NCBI RefSeq assembly: GCF_003797185.1
Contig: NZ_RKMH01000011.1
Coordinates: 124,001-188,000 of the forward strand
Length of the DNA: 64,000 nt
Direction: 5' to 3'
Origin: Gordonia oryzae
Lineage (GTDB): Bacteria; Actinomycetota; Actinomycetes; Mycobacteriales; Mycobacteriaceae
The notes below the pieces were generated by a model. It saw only the letters and a list, made by a program, of their open reading frames with translations. It made no database searches and had not been told where the DNA came from. The stretch's first letter is position 1. Each line of letters starts with the position of its first letter. Made by a program: the position numbers and the translations under genes. Shown here one piece after another: positions 1 to 8,413 of this stretch.

Positions 1-448
1 TGATACCGAGTAGGCCCGCCAGGGCAAAGGCCCCGCTGACGCTGTTGGTGGCAAACCACCCAACGCCGCACATCACCGCCATGAACGTCGCCGGCAGGAT
101 GTTCCCTTTGTGACCAAAAGCCAAACGGCCCAACACCATCTGCGGTACGCCGTGCAGCGGCCCCTCCGCGGAGAGCAGGAAGTGTGCGACCGCGCCGAGT
201 AGGTTGCCGATCACCACGGCTCCAACGGCCTGCCAGAACGACAGACCGAAGTAGGCGACCGAAATGACGCCGACGAAGATCGTCGCGAACTCCAGGTTCG
301 GCGCCGTCCACGTCCAGAACAGACCGCGAGGTGTGCCATGCCTGGCCTCGAGAGGGATCGGTTCATTGCCGCCGGGCTCGACGGCGAGCACCTTGCCGCC
401 GTACTCGACGGCTGCCGAATCGGCGGAGATGTCGGGTGTAGCTGTCAT
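1..448 (-). CDS. NCS1-family purine/cytosine permease, N-terminal part (cut by window edge)
   Basis: The minus strand is open from the ATG at 448 to the window edge, giving 149 residues. The N-terminus is hydrophilic (starts MTATPDISADSA) and is followed by the motif TPRGLFWTWTAPNLEFATI, typical of the first helix of the NCS1 nucleobase/cation symporters (cytosine, purine, allantoin or thiamine precursor uptake). Further hydrophobic segments follow, with the GPLHGVPQM region that in this family lines the substrate path. The product would be an inner-membrane importer; its substrate cannot be told from this fragment. The C-terminal two thirds lie outside the window. The next gene upstream on the same strand is a decayed LUD-domain gene. 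Confidence 0.8.
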   Translation of the reverse strand, partial: MTATPDISADSAAVEYGGKVLAVEPGGNEPIPLEARHGTPRGLFWTWTAPNLEFATIFVGVISVAYFGLSFWQAVGAVVIGNLLGAVAHFLLSAEGPLHGVPQMVLGRLAFGHKGNILPATFMAVMCGVGWFATNSVSGAFALAGLLGI

Positions 449-494
449 GGCGATACTGTGCTGCGTGGACCTCCGCCCGGCAACCGACGATCTG

Positions 495-822
495 TCAGTT
501 GATCGCCGCCCATTGCGGGACAATCCGCCCACGCGGATTCTCAACCCCGATCACGCCGTGCAAGGTCCGCGGCCCGTATGCACCGTCAACAGCGACGATT
601 TCGATGTCACTGGTGGCGCTGGGCGCGCTGATCCAGGTTTGCGGACCGATGGCCGCTCCATCGGCGATCGGCCGGGCGACGGCCTCGGGGACGTCGCTGA
701 CGGTCTGCTCGGCCTCGACGATGCAGAGGTGGACGTCGGGCAACAGCGACAACACGCCGCCCCTGCCGGGCGCGTGTCCAACACGACCTGCATGAACCAC
801 ACGATCTGACGCACTCCCGCAA
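495..822 (-). pseudogene. LUD-domain (LutC-like) protein remnant, 5'-truncated and frameshifted
   Basis: The frame that ends at the TGA at 495-497 reads as a clear LUD-domain C-terminus: LSLLPDVHLCIVEAEQTVSD, then WISAPSATSDIEIVAVDGAY and GPRTLHGVI. This matches the end of LutC/YkgG proteins, which act in lactate or glycolate oxidation modules. Upstream of about 770 the family resemblance moves to another minus frame (MQVVLDTRPAG resembles the IVLDHGPGQG segment), which implies a frameshift at roughly 765-785. Nothing LUD-like remains beyond about 820, where the regulatory region of the divergent tetR gene starts, so the first half is missing. I read it as a non-functional remnant. An alternative is one unusual short ORF, but it lacks an obvious start. 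Confidence 0.65.
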
Positions 823-855
823 TCCGCGCGACAGATCACCACCCCGTGATGCATA

Positions 856-873
856 GTTGACCGAACGATCAAC
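856..873. promoter_or_regulatory. Probable TetR operator
   Basis: An 18-bp imperfect palindrome, GTTGACCGAACGATCAAC, lies 18 bp before the tetR start. Fourteen of its 18 positions are symmetric, with GTTGA/TCAAC arms and an inner CG...CG. Size, symmetry and place fit autoregulation of the TetR-ceramidase operon. Confidence 0.5.
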
Positions 874-891
874 TGATCCGGGGGGTTCTCG

Positions 892-1530
892 ATGCGCCGA
901 ATGACGTTCGACGAGCGTCGTGCGGCGCTGATCGACGCCGCAATCCGGGTCATCGCGCGCGACGGACTCGCGGCGGCGACCACGCGGGCGATCGTCGGTG
1001 AGGCCGACATGCCGCAGGGCGCACTGTTCTACATCTTCTCCTCACGCGAGTCACTGATCAGTGCGGTGATCGAGGAGATCACCAGCGCCGAACGGCTCGG
1101 CGCGCTCCTCAGTGTGGAGCTCATCGACTCCGACGCCGGACTCGCCGAGGTGCTGACCGCGGCCATGGACTCCTATGTGCGCCTTCTGGAAAGCGATCCG
1201 AGGCGAGAGCTCGCACTGCTAGAGGTCGCCACCCACGCGATGCGACACGATCCGGAAGCCGGGCGTCGCCAGTGGGAGGTCTATCGGTCGGCGGTTGCCG
1301 ACGCCCTGGGCTTCATCGCCGATACCATGTCACTGCGGTGGAGGATGCCCACCGACGAGCTCGCCCACATGGTCACCTCGTCGCTCGACGGATTGACGCT
1401 GTCGTGGCTGACAGACCATGACAGCGACGCCGCACGGCGCCATATCGCCGTGTTGGCCAGCACTTTTGCCGCAATGGCGGTACCCATCGACGGTATGGGC
1501 AGGATCGGCTCGGAGGGACGAGAACAATGA
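892..1530 (+). CDS. TetR/AcrR family transcriptional regulator
   Basis: 212 residues. The N-terminal helix-turn-helix domain (about residues 8-60) has the usual TetR order: RRAALIDAAIRVIARDGLAA, a recognition-helix region with ATTRAIVGEADMPQGALFYI, then FSSRESLISAVIEE. The C-terminal ligand domain (about 70-200) is alpha-helical and not diagnostic. An in-frame ATG at 901 is an alternative start. The gene overlaps the ceramidase gene by 4 bp (ATGA), so the two are co-transcribed and probably translationally coupled. A palindrome 18 bp upstream is a likely self-operator. The ligand may be a lipid related to ceramidase substrates, but that is inference. Confidence 0.9.
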   Translation: MRRMTFDERRAALIDAAIRVIARDGLAAATTRAIVGEADMPQGALFYIFSSRESLISAVIEEITSAERLGALLSVELIDSDAGLAEVLTAAMDSYVRLLESDPRRELALLEVATHAMRHDPEAGRRQWEVYRSAVADALGFIADTMSLRWRMPTDELAHMVTSSLDGLTLSWLTDHDSDAARRHIAVLASTFAAMAVPIDGMGRIGSEGREQ

Positions 1531-3602
1531 CGAACACCGCGAGAGCATCCGGGGTCAGTCGGCGAGGGCTACTGGCCGGAGCGGCGGTCGGCGCCACAGC
1601 ATTCGGTCTGGCCGGCGTCGCCGGTACCCCCGGTCCGGCGCAGGCGGCACCACCATCGGGCGGCTACCTCGTCGGCGCCGGGCGCGGTGACATCACCGGA
1701 GCCATTGCCGGACAGGGCATGATGGGCTATTCCGACCTTTCCCAGGTCGCCACCGGACTCCTGCAACGGGTGTGGGCACGCGCCTACATCATCGCCGACG
1801 CCGCCACCGGCACCAGGATCGTCTTCGTCAACGCCGACCTCGCGTGCATCTTCCAATCCCACCGCACCGGCGTGATGAAGGCGCTGGCACATCGCTTCGG
1901 CAACGTCTACACCAATGAGAACGTCAACATCAACGCCACGCACAATCACAACTCGTGCGGCGGTACCGCCTGGGACTACGCATATGTCCTTGCCTCGCTC
2001 GGGCATCGGGAAAACTCCTATCGCGCCGAGGTCGACGGAATCGTCGAGGCCATCGTCGCCGCGCACGACAGTCTCGCTCCGGGGACGCTCGAGCTCGGCC
2101 ACAGCGAGCTACACGACGCCAGCGCCAACCGCTCGCTGCAAGCGTTCGTCCGCAATCCCGCAGCCGATCAAAAGCACTTTCCCGAGCACATCGACCCGCA
2201 GGTCACCGCGTTGCGACTGCGTCAGGGCGGCACCGTGATCGGCGAAATCACCTGGTTCGCCACACACGGCACCTCGCTCACCGACGCCAACACACTTATC
2301 TCCAGTGACAACAAGGGCTACGCGTCCTATCTGGCCGAGCGCTCCAATCCCGGTGTGGTGGCGGCGTTCCCACAGACCAACGCCGGCGACATGACACCGA
2401 ACCTGTGGTTGCGCAAGATGCACCCCGGCGGTCCCGCCGCCGACCACCGCACCAACCGGGTGATGATCGGCGACCGCCAATATCGTGCCGCGCAACGTGC
2501 TTTCGCTGCCGCACGGCCGTTGACCGGCGCCATCAGCTACGCCTATCGCTTCCTCGATCTCTCCGATATCCGGATCGACGGCCACTACACCCCGGACGGA
2601 AAACCCACTCGCACCACCCCGGCGATCATGGGTGCGGCCGCCGCGGCCACCAGCACCGAGGACAACACGCGGAGCCAGTTGAGTTTTCTCCAGGAAGGTG
2701 TGACGCTACCGTTCGCGCAGGCCCTCGGCGTCGACACCACCGCGACGCCGCCGGACTGGGCGGTAGCGATCCAGGCACCGAAGTTCGACCTGTTCCCACT
2801 CGGCTACCTTCCCCCGCGACCCTGGATACAGCAGGTGCTACCGATCCAGCTGATCCGGATCGGTGACCTCGTCCTGGCTTGCGGGCCTGCCGAATTCACC
2901 ATCGTCGCCGGGTTGCGCATCCGCCGTATCGTCGCCGACGCACTGCACGTACCACTGGAGAACGTCCTGATGCAGGGCTACGCCAACGGCTACAGCCAGT
3001 ACGTGACGACGCCGGAAGAGTTCCTGTCGCAACAGTACGAGGGCGGCGAGACACTATTCGGACGCTATACGTTGTGCGCGTACATGCAGGAGTTCGACCG
3101 GTTGGCCCGCACGATGGCCGCGGGCAGACGCAGCGACCTCGGACCGACACCATCCGACACCAGCGGACTGCAACCGAATCTCCTCGCACCGGTCCCCGCC
3201 GACACCCCGGTCCGCGGCACCACCTTCGGCGCGGTTATCGCCTCGCCCAGAACAACCTACGCTGCCGGGCAATCGGTCTCGGTGTCATTCTCCGGAGCTC
3301 ATCCGAGCAATCGTGTGCGGCGTGTGCCCGCCGACGGGTCCCGGCCCACCGACGGCTACTACGTGATCGAGCGCTTCGACGGGGGCCGCTGGATCACCGC
3401 GGAGGACGACTCCGGGGCGGCAAGCGAACTCAACTGGAAACGCCCCGGCGGTCAGGATGCGGCATCGGTCGTGACCATCACATGGCAAATCCCGCAGGGC
3501 ACAGCCGGTCGTCATCGCATCCGGTATTTCGGTGACCGCAAGTCCTCGACCGGTCGTCTGCGCCCGATCGTCGGCGTCAGCCCGGCATTCGAGGTGACCT
3601 GA
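1527..3602 (+). CDS. Exported neutral/alkaline ceramidase
   Basis: 691 residues. A twin-arginine type signal (SRRGLLAGAAVGATAFG, residues about 10-26, then an AQA-type cleavage site) indicates Tat export. The mature part has the non-lysosomal ceramidase architecture: GAGRGDITG at the start of the catalytic domain, zinc-site histidines in NATHNHNSCGG (His139 and His141) and WFATHGTS (His247), the CGPAEFTIVAG and GYANGYSQYVTTPEEF segments that supply the Glu and Tyr ligands in the Pseudomonas enzyme, and a C-terminal immunoglobulin-like domain (about 555-690). These enzymes hydrolyse N-acylsphingosine to fatty acid and sphingosine. The nucleophile motif reads AGDMTPN, with Thr290 where characterised enzymes have Ser (GDVSPN). 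It is coupled to tetR by a 4-bp overlap. Since actinobacteria make little sphingolipid, host or environmental ceramide, or another N-acyl lipid, is the likely substrate. Confidence 0.9.
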   Translation: MTNTARASGVSRRGLLAGAAVGATAFGLAGVAGTPGPAQAAPPSGGYLVGAGRGDITGAIAGQGMMGYSDLSQVATGLLQRVWARAYIIADAATGTRIVFVNADLACIFQSHRTGVMKALAHRFGNVYTNENVNINATHNHNSCGGTAWDYAYVLASLGHRENSYRAEVDGIVEAIVAAHDSLAPGTLELGHSELHDASANRSLQAFVRNPAADQKHFPEHIDPQVTALRLRQGGTVIGEITWFATHGTSLTDANTLISSDNKGYASYLAERSNPGVVAAFPQTNAGDMTPNLWLRKMHPGGPAADHRTNRVMIGDRQYRAAQRAFAAARPLTGAISYAYRFLDLSDIRIDGHYTPDGKPTRTTPAIMGAAAAATSTEDNTRSQLSFLQEGVTLPFAQALGVDTTATPPDWAVAIQAPKFDLFPLGYLPPRPWIQQVLPIQLIRIGDLVLACGPAEFTIVAGLRIRRIVADALHVPLENVLMQGYANGYSQYVTTPEEFLSQQYEGGETLFGRYTLCAYMQEFDRLARTMAAGRRSDLGPTPSDTSGLQPNLLAPVPADTPVRGTTFGAVIASPRTTYAAGQSVSVSFSGAHPSNRVRRVPADGSRPTDGYYVIERFDGGRWITAEDDSGAASELNWKRPGGQDAASVVTITWQIPQGTAGRHRIRYFGDRKSSTGRLRPIVGVSPAFEVT

Positions 3603-3609
3603 GTACCTC

Positions 3610-5211
3610 TCAGTCGTCGTCGGAAGTCGATACCTCACGCTCGGAGGCGTAGCGGCGCATCGCTTCTCGTTCCTTGGCTGCCTTCGGATAGCACACGGCC
3701 ACCAACAGCGCCCCGCATCCGACGATGATGGTGGCCACCGCGTTTGCGCGGGCATCACCGTGCACGAAGGCATCACGCGCGGCGGAGATGATCTCATGCG
3801 AATACTGTGGATAGCGTTGTGCCAGATCTGCGGCGCTGGCAAAGGATTTGGTGAGCACCGCCTGCGTCTCGCTGCTGACGTGGTCGGCGGCGGGTGAGGC
3901 GGAGATCGTCGCCGTCAAGGTCTTGGCGTACCCGGCGGTGAGGATCGCCCCGAGCACCGACTGCATGATCGCACCGCCGAGGTCGCGTTGTAGATCCGAG
4001 GTGCTCGATGCCATTCCCGCGCGTGAGACCGGTACCGATCCGGTCAACGAATGCGACGCCGGGGTACCGGCGAATCCGACGCCCACCCCGATCAGGACGT
4101 AGGTACCGATCACCGACCAGACGGGCGCGGTATCGTGCCACATGATCAGCGCCAGCACCAGCCCGAGGATGATGAACAGATACCCGATGAGCAGGGTGTA
4201 GCGAGATCCGATGGACTCCAAGAGTTTCGCCGACTGCGGCGCGACCACCACCATTGCCGCGGCGGCGGGTAAGGCCATCGCACCCGAGGCGAGAGTGGAG
4301 TAGCCGAGCACATTCTGTAGGTACTGCTGTCCGACGAACATCGCGCCCATCAGGGTGCCGAAGATGATGATGCCGCCGACCGCCGCCACCCAGAACGTCG
4401 GCCGAGCGGCGATTCGGAAGTCGTAGAGCGGCACCCGGATCCTAAGCTGGCGCCACACGAACACGACGATCGAGACCACCGCGATCGCGGCGAGCACCCA
4501 CACCGTTGTCCGCATGGTGCTCAGCGGGGCGAAGTTGATCGCCAGCACGGTGGCACCCACCAGCACGATCGACAGGACGCCGCCGAGGTTGTCGACGGCG
4601 ACGGCGGTGTCACCCCGGTCGGCGGGCACCAGGAACCACGCGCCGGCCAGCGCGAGCACGGCGAGCGGCAACGTCACCAGAAAGACCGATTGCCAAGCGA
4701 ATTGCTTCAGCAACGCCCCCGACATGACGGGGCCCATCGCCGAGATCGCCGCACCGATCGCCGACCATGCCGCGATCGCTCCGGTGCGGCGGGCACCTGT
4801 CCACAGGGCCGTGATAATCGCCAGGGTCGTCGGATAGGCCAGACCGGCCGCGATCCCGCCGAGGACCCGGGCGGCGAACAAGACGTTCGGCCCCACCGCG
4901 AACCCCGCGATCAGCGACGCCGGCAACGTCAGCAACATGCCGGCAATGAGCAGCCGCCGTCGGCCGAAACGGTCACCCAGTACACCGAAGTACAGCACCG
5001 ATGCCGCCAGTCCCAGCGAGTAGCCGACGGCGATCAGATTCAGTTGCGTCGAACCGGCGTCGAGGGCCTTGCCGATCTCGGGTAGTGCAACGTTGGCCAC
5101 GGTCAGATTGATGTTGGCCACACCGGCCACCAGGATCAGCGCCCCTAGTACCAGGGCCGCCCGTGGCGGACTCGTCCCCTCATCGGCGTCGATGGCATCG
5201 GTCGTCGTCAC
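3610..5211 (-). CDS. MFS transporter, DHA2-type (14-helix) drug exporter family
   Basis: 533 residues from a GTG start at 5211. Helix 1 is preceded by a short acidic N-terminus. Between helices 2 and 3 is the MFS signature GVLGDRFGRRRLL, and the ANINLTVANVALPEIGKAL segment in helix 1 is typical of the DHA2 (EmrB/QacA-like) family. About 14 hydrophobic segments can be counted, with a long extracytoplasmic loop before the last one (about residues 430-490, SASPAADHVSSETQ onward). The C-terminal tail is charged (REAMRRYASEREVSTSDDD). A proton-driven exporter of lipophilic compounds is the family function; no substrate can be assigned. It converges on the ceramidase gene with only 7 bp between the stop codons. 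Confidence 0.88.
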   Translation of the reverse strand: MTTTDAIDADEGTSPPRAALVLGALILVAGVANINLTVANVALPEIGKALDAGSTQLNLIAVGYSLGLAASVLYFGVLGDRFGRRRLLIAGMLLTLPASLIAGFAVGPNVLFAARVLGGIAAGLAYPTTLAIITALWTGARRTGAIAAWSAIGAAISAMGPVMSGALLKQFAWQSVFLVTLPLAVLALAGAWFLVPADRGDTAVAVDNLGGVLSIVLVGATVLAINFAPLSTMRTTVWVLAAIAVVSIVVFVWRQLRIRVPLYDFRIAARPTFWVAAVGGIIIFGTLMGAMFVGQQYLQNVLGYSTLASGAMALPAAAAMVVVAPQSAKLLESIGSRYTLLIGYLFIILGLVLALIMWHDTAPVWSVIGTYVLIGVGVGFAGTPASHSLTGSVPVSRAGMASSTSDLQRDLGGAIMQSVLGAILTAGYAKTLTATISASPAADHVSSETQAVLTKSFASAADLAQRYPQYSHEIISAARDAFVHGDARANAVATIIVGCGALLVAVCYPKAAKEREAMRRYASEREVSTSDDD

Positions 5212-5287
5212 GCGTCGAGCCTACGACGGAGGTGCCCGTTTCACCACGAATTGCCGCAGTCGTCACCCCGGTCGGTGACGCGATGGG

Positions 5288-6070
5288 TCACCGGTGGGTG
5301 AACCGCGGCTCCCGCTTCTCGACGAACGCCGCCATCCCCTCGGTCTGGTCATCGGTGGCGAATGTCGAATAGAACAACGCGCGTTCGGCACGTACACCTT
5401 CGGTCAGGCTCGATTCGAAGGCACGATTCACCGCGTCCTTGGCCAACGCTGTCGCGATGGCCGACTTCGTTGCGATGGTCGTCGCCACCTCGAGTGCGGT
5501 ATCGAGCGCTTTGTCGGTGGGTACCACCCGCGACACCAGACCCATCCGTTCGGCCTCGTCGACCTTCATCTGCCGACCCGTCAGGACCATGTCCATCGCC
5601 TTGGCCTTGCCCACCGCGCGGGTCAGGCGCTGCGATCCGCCGATGCCGGGGATGACACCGAGGTTGATCTCGGGCTGCCCGAAGACGGCGTTCTCTCCGG
5701 CGATGATCGTGTCGCACAGCATCGCCAGCTCGCACCCGCCACCCAGCGCGTACCCGGTCACGGCGGCGATGATGGGGGTTCGGCTGCGCGACAGCTCATC
5801 CCACGCACCGAAGAAGGACTCGCCGACCACCTCGGCATAGGTCTTCGACGACATCTCCTTGATGTCGGCGCCGGCGGCGAACGCCTTCTGCGAGCCGGTC
5901 AGCACGATCGCCCCGATACCCGCGTCGGCGTCGAACTCCTTGACCGCGGCGACCACCTCGGTCATCAGTTCCGTGTTGAGCGCGTTGAGTGCCTTGGGAC
6001 GGTTGAGGGTGATGAGGCCGACGCGGTCGCGGCGCTCGGTCAGGATCGTCTGCGGTTCGGTGGTGCTCAT
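5288..6070 (-). CDS. Enoyl-CoA hydratase (crotonase family, EchA8-like)
   Basis: 260 residues, the standard length for short-chain enoyl-CoA hydratase. The oxyanion-hole and CoA-binding segments are [11 protein letters not shown] (about 63-73) and [16 protein letters not shown]. Both catalytic glutamates of the crotonase mechanism are present: Glu114 in GCELAM and Glu134 in [12 protein letters not shown]. The enzyme hydrates trans-2-enoyl-CoA in beta-oxidation, in the cytosol. A good ribosome site (GAAGGAG) precedes the ATG. The 3-hydroxyisobutyryl-CoA-hydrolase-like gene lies 67 bp upstream on the same strand. A pair like this suits valine and short-chain acyl-CoA breakdown, where the hydratase makes the hydrolase's substrate. 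Confidence 0.92.
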   Translation of the reverse strand: MSTTEPQTILTERRDRVGLITLNRPKALNALNTELMTEVVAAVKEFDADAGIGAIVLTGSQKAFAAGADIKEMSSKTYAEVVGESFFGAWDELSRSRTPIIAAVTGYALGGGCELAMLCDTIIAGENAVFGQPEINLGVIPGIGGSQRLTRAVGKAKAMDMVLTGRQMKVDEAERMGLVSRVVPTDKALDTALEVATTIATKSAIATALAKDAVNRAFESSLTEGVRAERALFYSTFATDDQTEGMAAFVEKREPRFTHR

Positions 6071-6137
6071 GATGACTCCTTCGTCGATGGCTTCATTTCG
6101 TCAGTTGCTTCGGCGGCGAGGCAGATGGTGCGAACAA

Positions 6138-7244
6138 TCATGCGCCGGTCGCGGATTCGCCTCCGAAGGTCAGTTCGACATCATCGGGCAGCGGCGCGAA
6201 GAACGCCTCGATCGCGGCGTCGTCGATCGTCTCGGCGGGCCGCCAGGCGGGGTTGCGGTCCTTGTCGATGACCTGAGCCCGGATCCCCTCGGCGAGGTCA
6301 GGAAACAGTAACGACCGCAACGACACCCGGTATTCGCGGCGCAACGAGTCGGCCAGTGTCGCGTCGTGCTGCGCCGCACGCAGCGAACGCAACGCCACCC
6401 GCAGGGCCAGTGGGCTTTTCGCGGCGATCCGCTCAGCGGTCTTCGTCGCGAAGTCCGAGCCGATGGCGCGGCACCGCGCGATGATCTCGTCGACGTCGTC
6501 GGCGGCGAAGGCCTCGGCGATCCACGACCGCTGCTCGAGCAGCCCCGCGGCGGGTGGTTCGATCGAGAACTGGGCGAGCACTTCGGCGGCCGGCCGGCCG
6601 GCGAGCGCTACGACGAGGTCGTCGAGTGTCTCGGCGGGCACGTAGTGGTCGGCGAGACCGAGGGCAATCGCCTCGGCGCCGTCGACCGGCGCGGCCGTCA
6701 GCGCAAGATAGGTGCCGAACTGGTCGGGGACCTGCGCGAGCAGATGGGTGCCGCCGACGTCGGGCACGAATCCGATGCCGACCTCGGGCATAGCCAGTGT
6801 GGTGCGGTCGGTGACGACGCGGGTGTTGCCGTGGGCGGAGATCCCGACGCCGCCACCCATGACAATCCCGTCCATGATCGCGACGTAGGCCTTGGGGTAG
6901 TTCGCGACGTACTCGTTGAGGAGGTATTCGTCGTGCCAGAAGCGTCCGGACGGGCTCGCCGCAGCGTCGTGGTCGTCGTGGCCAACGCCTTCGGCGTCAA
7001 CGCCGCTGAGTTCGACGCCGTCGCGATGGATGGCAACAATGTCGCCCCCGGCGCAGAGGCCTCGCTCACCAGCCCCGGAGATCACCACGGTCTCGATCGC
7101 GTCGTCGGTCGCCCACGCATGTAGCGCGTTGTTCATGGTCAGCGCCATCTCGTGGTCGAGTGCGTTGATCGACTTCGGGCGATTGAGCACCAGATGGGCC
7201 ACCCGCCCCCGGCGTTCCGTGCGGATGGACGCGTCGTCGGCCAT
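6138..7244 (-). CDS. 3-hydroxyisobutyryl-CoA hydrolase-like protein (crotonase fold)
   Basis: 368 residues, about 100 longer than an enoyl-CoA hydratase, as usual for the HIBCH branch. The hallmarks are LCAGGDIVAIHRDG (about 63-76), MDGIVMGGGVGISAHG and MPEVGIGFVPDVGGTHLLAQ with Glu154 and Asp162. It also has the C-terminal extension of this branch with AEGIRAQVIDKDRNPAWRP, which closes the active site. The reaction is hydrolysis of 3-hydroxyisobutyryl-CoA in valine catabolism. Some members act on 3-hydroxypropionyl-CoA, or have been annotated as hydratases. A purine-rich GAGGGAAGG lies just before the ATG. It is probably transcribed with the downstream hydratase gene. Confidence 0.85.
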   Translation of the reverse strand: MADDASIRTERRGRVAHLVLNRPKSINALDHEMALTMNNALHAWATDDAIETVVISGAGERGLCAGGDIVAIHRDGVELSGVDAEGVGHDDHDAAASPSGRFWHDEYLLNEYVANYPKAYVAIMDGIVMGGGVGISAHGNTRVVTDRTTLAMPEVGIGFVPDVGGTHLLAQVPDQFGTYLALTAAPVDGAEAIALGLADHYVPAETLDDLVVALAGRPAAEVLAQFSIEPPAAGLLEQRSWIAEAFAADDVDEIIARCRAIGSDFATKTAERIAAKSPLALRVALRSLRAAQHDATLADSLRREYRVSLRSLLFPDLAEGIRAQVIDKDRNPAWRPAETIDDAAIEAFFAPLPDDVELTFGGESATGA

Positions 7245-7646
7245 CGGTTCCCTTCCCTCACGCTGTCATATGCCAGGCGCTACTCGCCTTTCTGTAATAG
7301 TTGCATATCCTAGTTTCTCCCCGCACACAAGGTCCGCGCACACACGTCGGACCAGCATGGGCAACGGGCATTGATGTGCTCCACGTGGGCCCGAGGCCGT
7401 GCTCCATGAATCGGCCGATCACTTGATTCCGCCCTTCTCCATCACCCACGACCATCGATGGGCAAGCGCTCCAACCCACCCGGGATGCCCCACCCCCGAT
7501 CGTCAATGTCTTCAGATCGCCGAATCCACCCGACTCGGTCAAAACCCCTGACGGACTTCACCGTTACGAGGGAGTGCGGCCACGACTGTGTTACAGAAGT
7601 GACGGATGAGGTGCAACCCGGCACGGGCATACCTATCCTGGGACAC
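7245..7646. other. Divergent intergenic region without a recognisable gene
   Basis: About 400 bp between the start codons of the hydrolase gene (minus) and the GH25 gene (plus). It is more AT-rich at 7265-7315, where near-palindromic CATATG/GCATAT blocks occur and probably hold the promoter and operator of the acyl-CoA hydrolase operon. In-frame extension of the GH25 ORF through this region gives no signal peptide and no family resemblance, so it is treated as non-coding. Confidence 0.4.
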
Positions 7647-8399
7647 ATGATGCGCCGTCGTCTTGTCATGTCCGCCACCGTCGCGACGGTGGTGGGTGTC
7701 GCCGGCTCGCTGACCGTGACGCCGGCCGCCGCGGCCCCCTCGGTCGGACCGGACGTGTCGAGTTACCAGCATCCGAACGTGTCGCTGATCAACTGGTTCG
7801 CGGTGCGCGCTGCCGGCCAGCAGATCGCCATGGTGAAGGCGACCGAATCCCTCACCTACGTCAATCCGTACTTCGTCCCCGACAGCCTTGCCATGCGTGC
7901 CGCCGGCCTCATCCGCGGCACCTATCACTACGCCGACCCCACGCAATCAGCTGCCGCGCAAGCACTTTTCTACGCCGGGGTCGTCCTCGGACAGAACGGA
8001 ATGCTGGATCTCCCACCGGTTCTCGATTTGGAGAACTCCGGCGGGCTCAATCCGACGGACCTCGCCGGATGGGTGCGCGAGTTCTTCGCCACCCTGGAGG
8101 CGCTGACCGGCCGCAAGACGATCCTCTACACCTATCCGAGGTTCTGGGACACCGCGATGGGCGGAACCACCGAATTCGCCGACCACCCGCTGTGGATCGC
8201 GTCGTACAACGGCCAAGCCGCACCGGAGCTGCCGCACGGCGGTTGGAGCACCTGGACGTTCTGGCAGTACACAGATTCCGGACAGCTCCCCGGCATTCCC
8301 ACGCCGGTCGATCTCAACCGATTCAACGGCACCACATCGCAATTGCAGACGATGGGCAGGGTGACCGGAACGAGTACCACCGGCACTCGAGGCAGCTGA
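7647..8399 (+). CDS. Secreted GH25 family muramidase (lysozyme)
   Basis: 250 residues from the ATG at 7647 (an ATG at 7650 is equally possible). This start places a basic N-terminus, a hydrophobic core and an A-rich cleavage region (about residue 30) at the beginning, a Sec signal peptide. Longer in-frame starts would bury it. The mature enzyme is a GH25 (Chalaropsis-type) lysozyme: GPDVSSYQHP with catalytic-site Asp36, IAMVKATESLTYVNPYF, then PVLDLEN with Asp127 and Glu129, LWIASYN, and the terminal WQYTDSGQLPGI plus VDLNRFNG. It cleaves the MurNAc-GlcNAc bond of peptidoglycan outside the cell. No separate wall-binding domain is present. It may act in wall remodelling or lysis of competitors. 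Confidence 0.9.
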   Translation: MMRRRLVMSATVATVVGVAGSLTVTPAAAAPSVGPDVSSYQHPNVSLINWFAVRAAGQQIAMVKATESLTYVNPYFVPDSLAMRAAGLIRGTYHYADPTQSAAAQALFYAGVVLGQNGMLDLPPVLDLENSGGLNPTDLAGWVREFFATLEALTGRKTILYTYPRFWDTAMGGTTEFADHPLWIASYNGQAAPELPHGGWSTWTFWQYTDSGQLPGIPTPVDLNRFNGTTSQLQTMGRVTGTSTTGTRGS

Positions 8400-8413
8400 A
8401 CGGGGCGAGCAGT

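Noticed and set aside
7458-7646. N-terminal extension of the GH25 gene by 63 codons
   Set aside because: It would put a charged, proline-rich stretch before the signal peptide; the ATG at 7647 gives a proper Sec signal.
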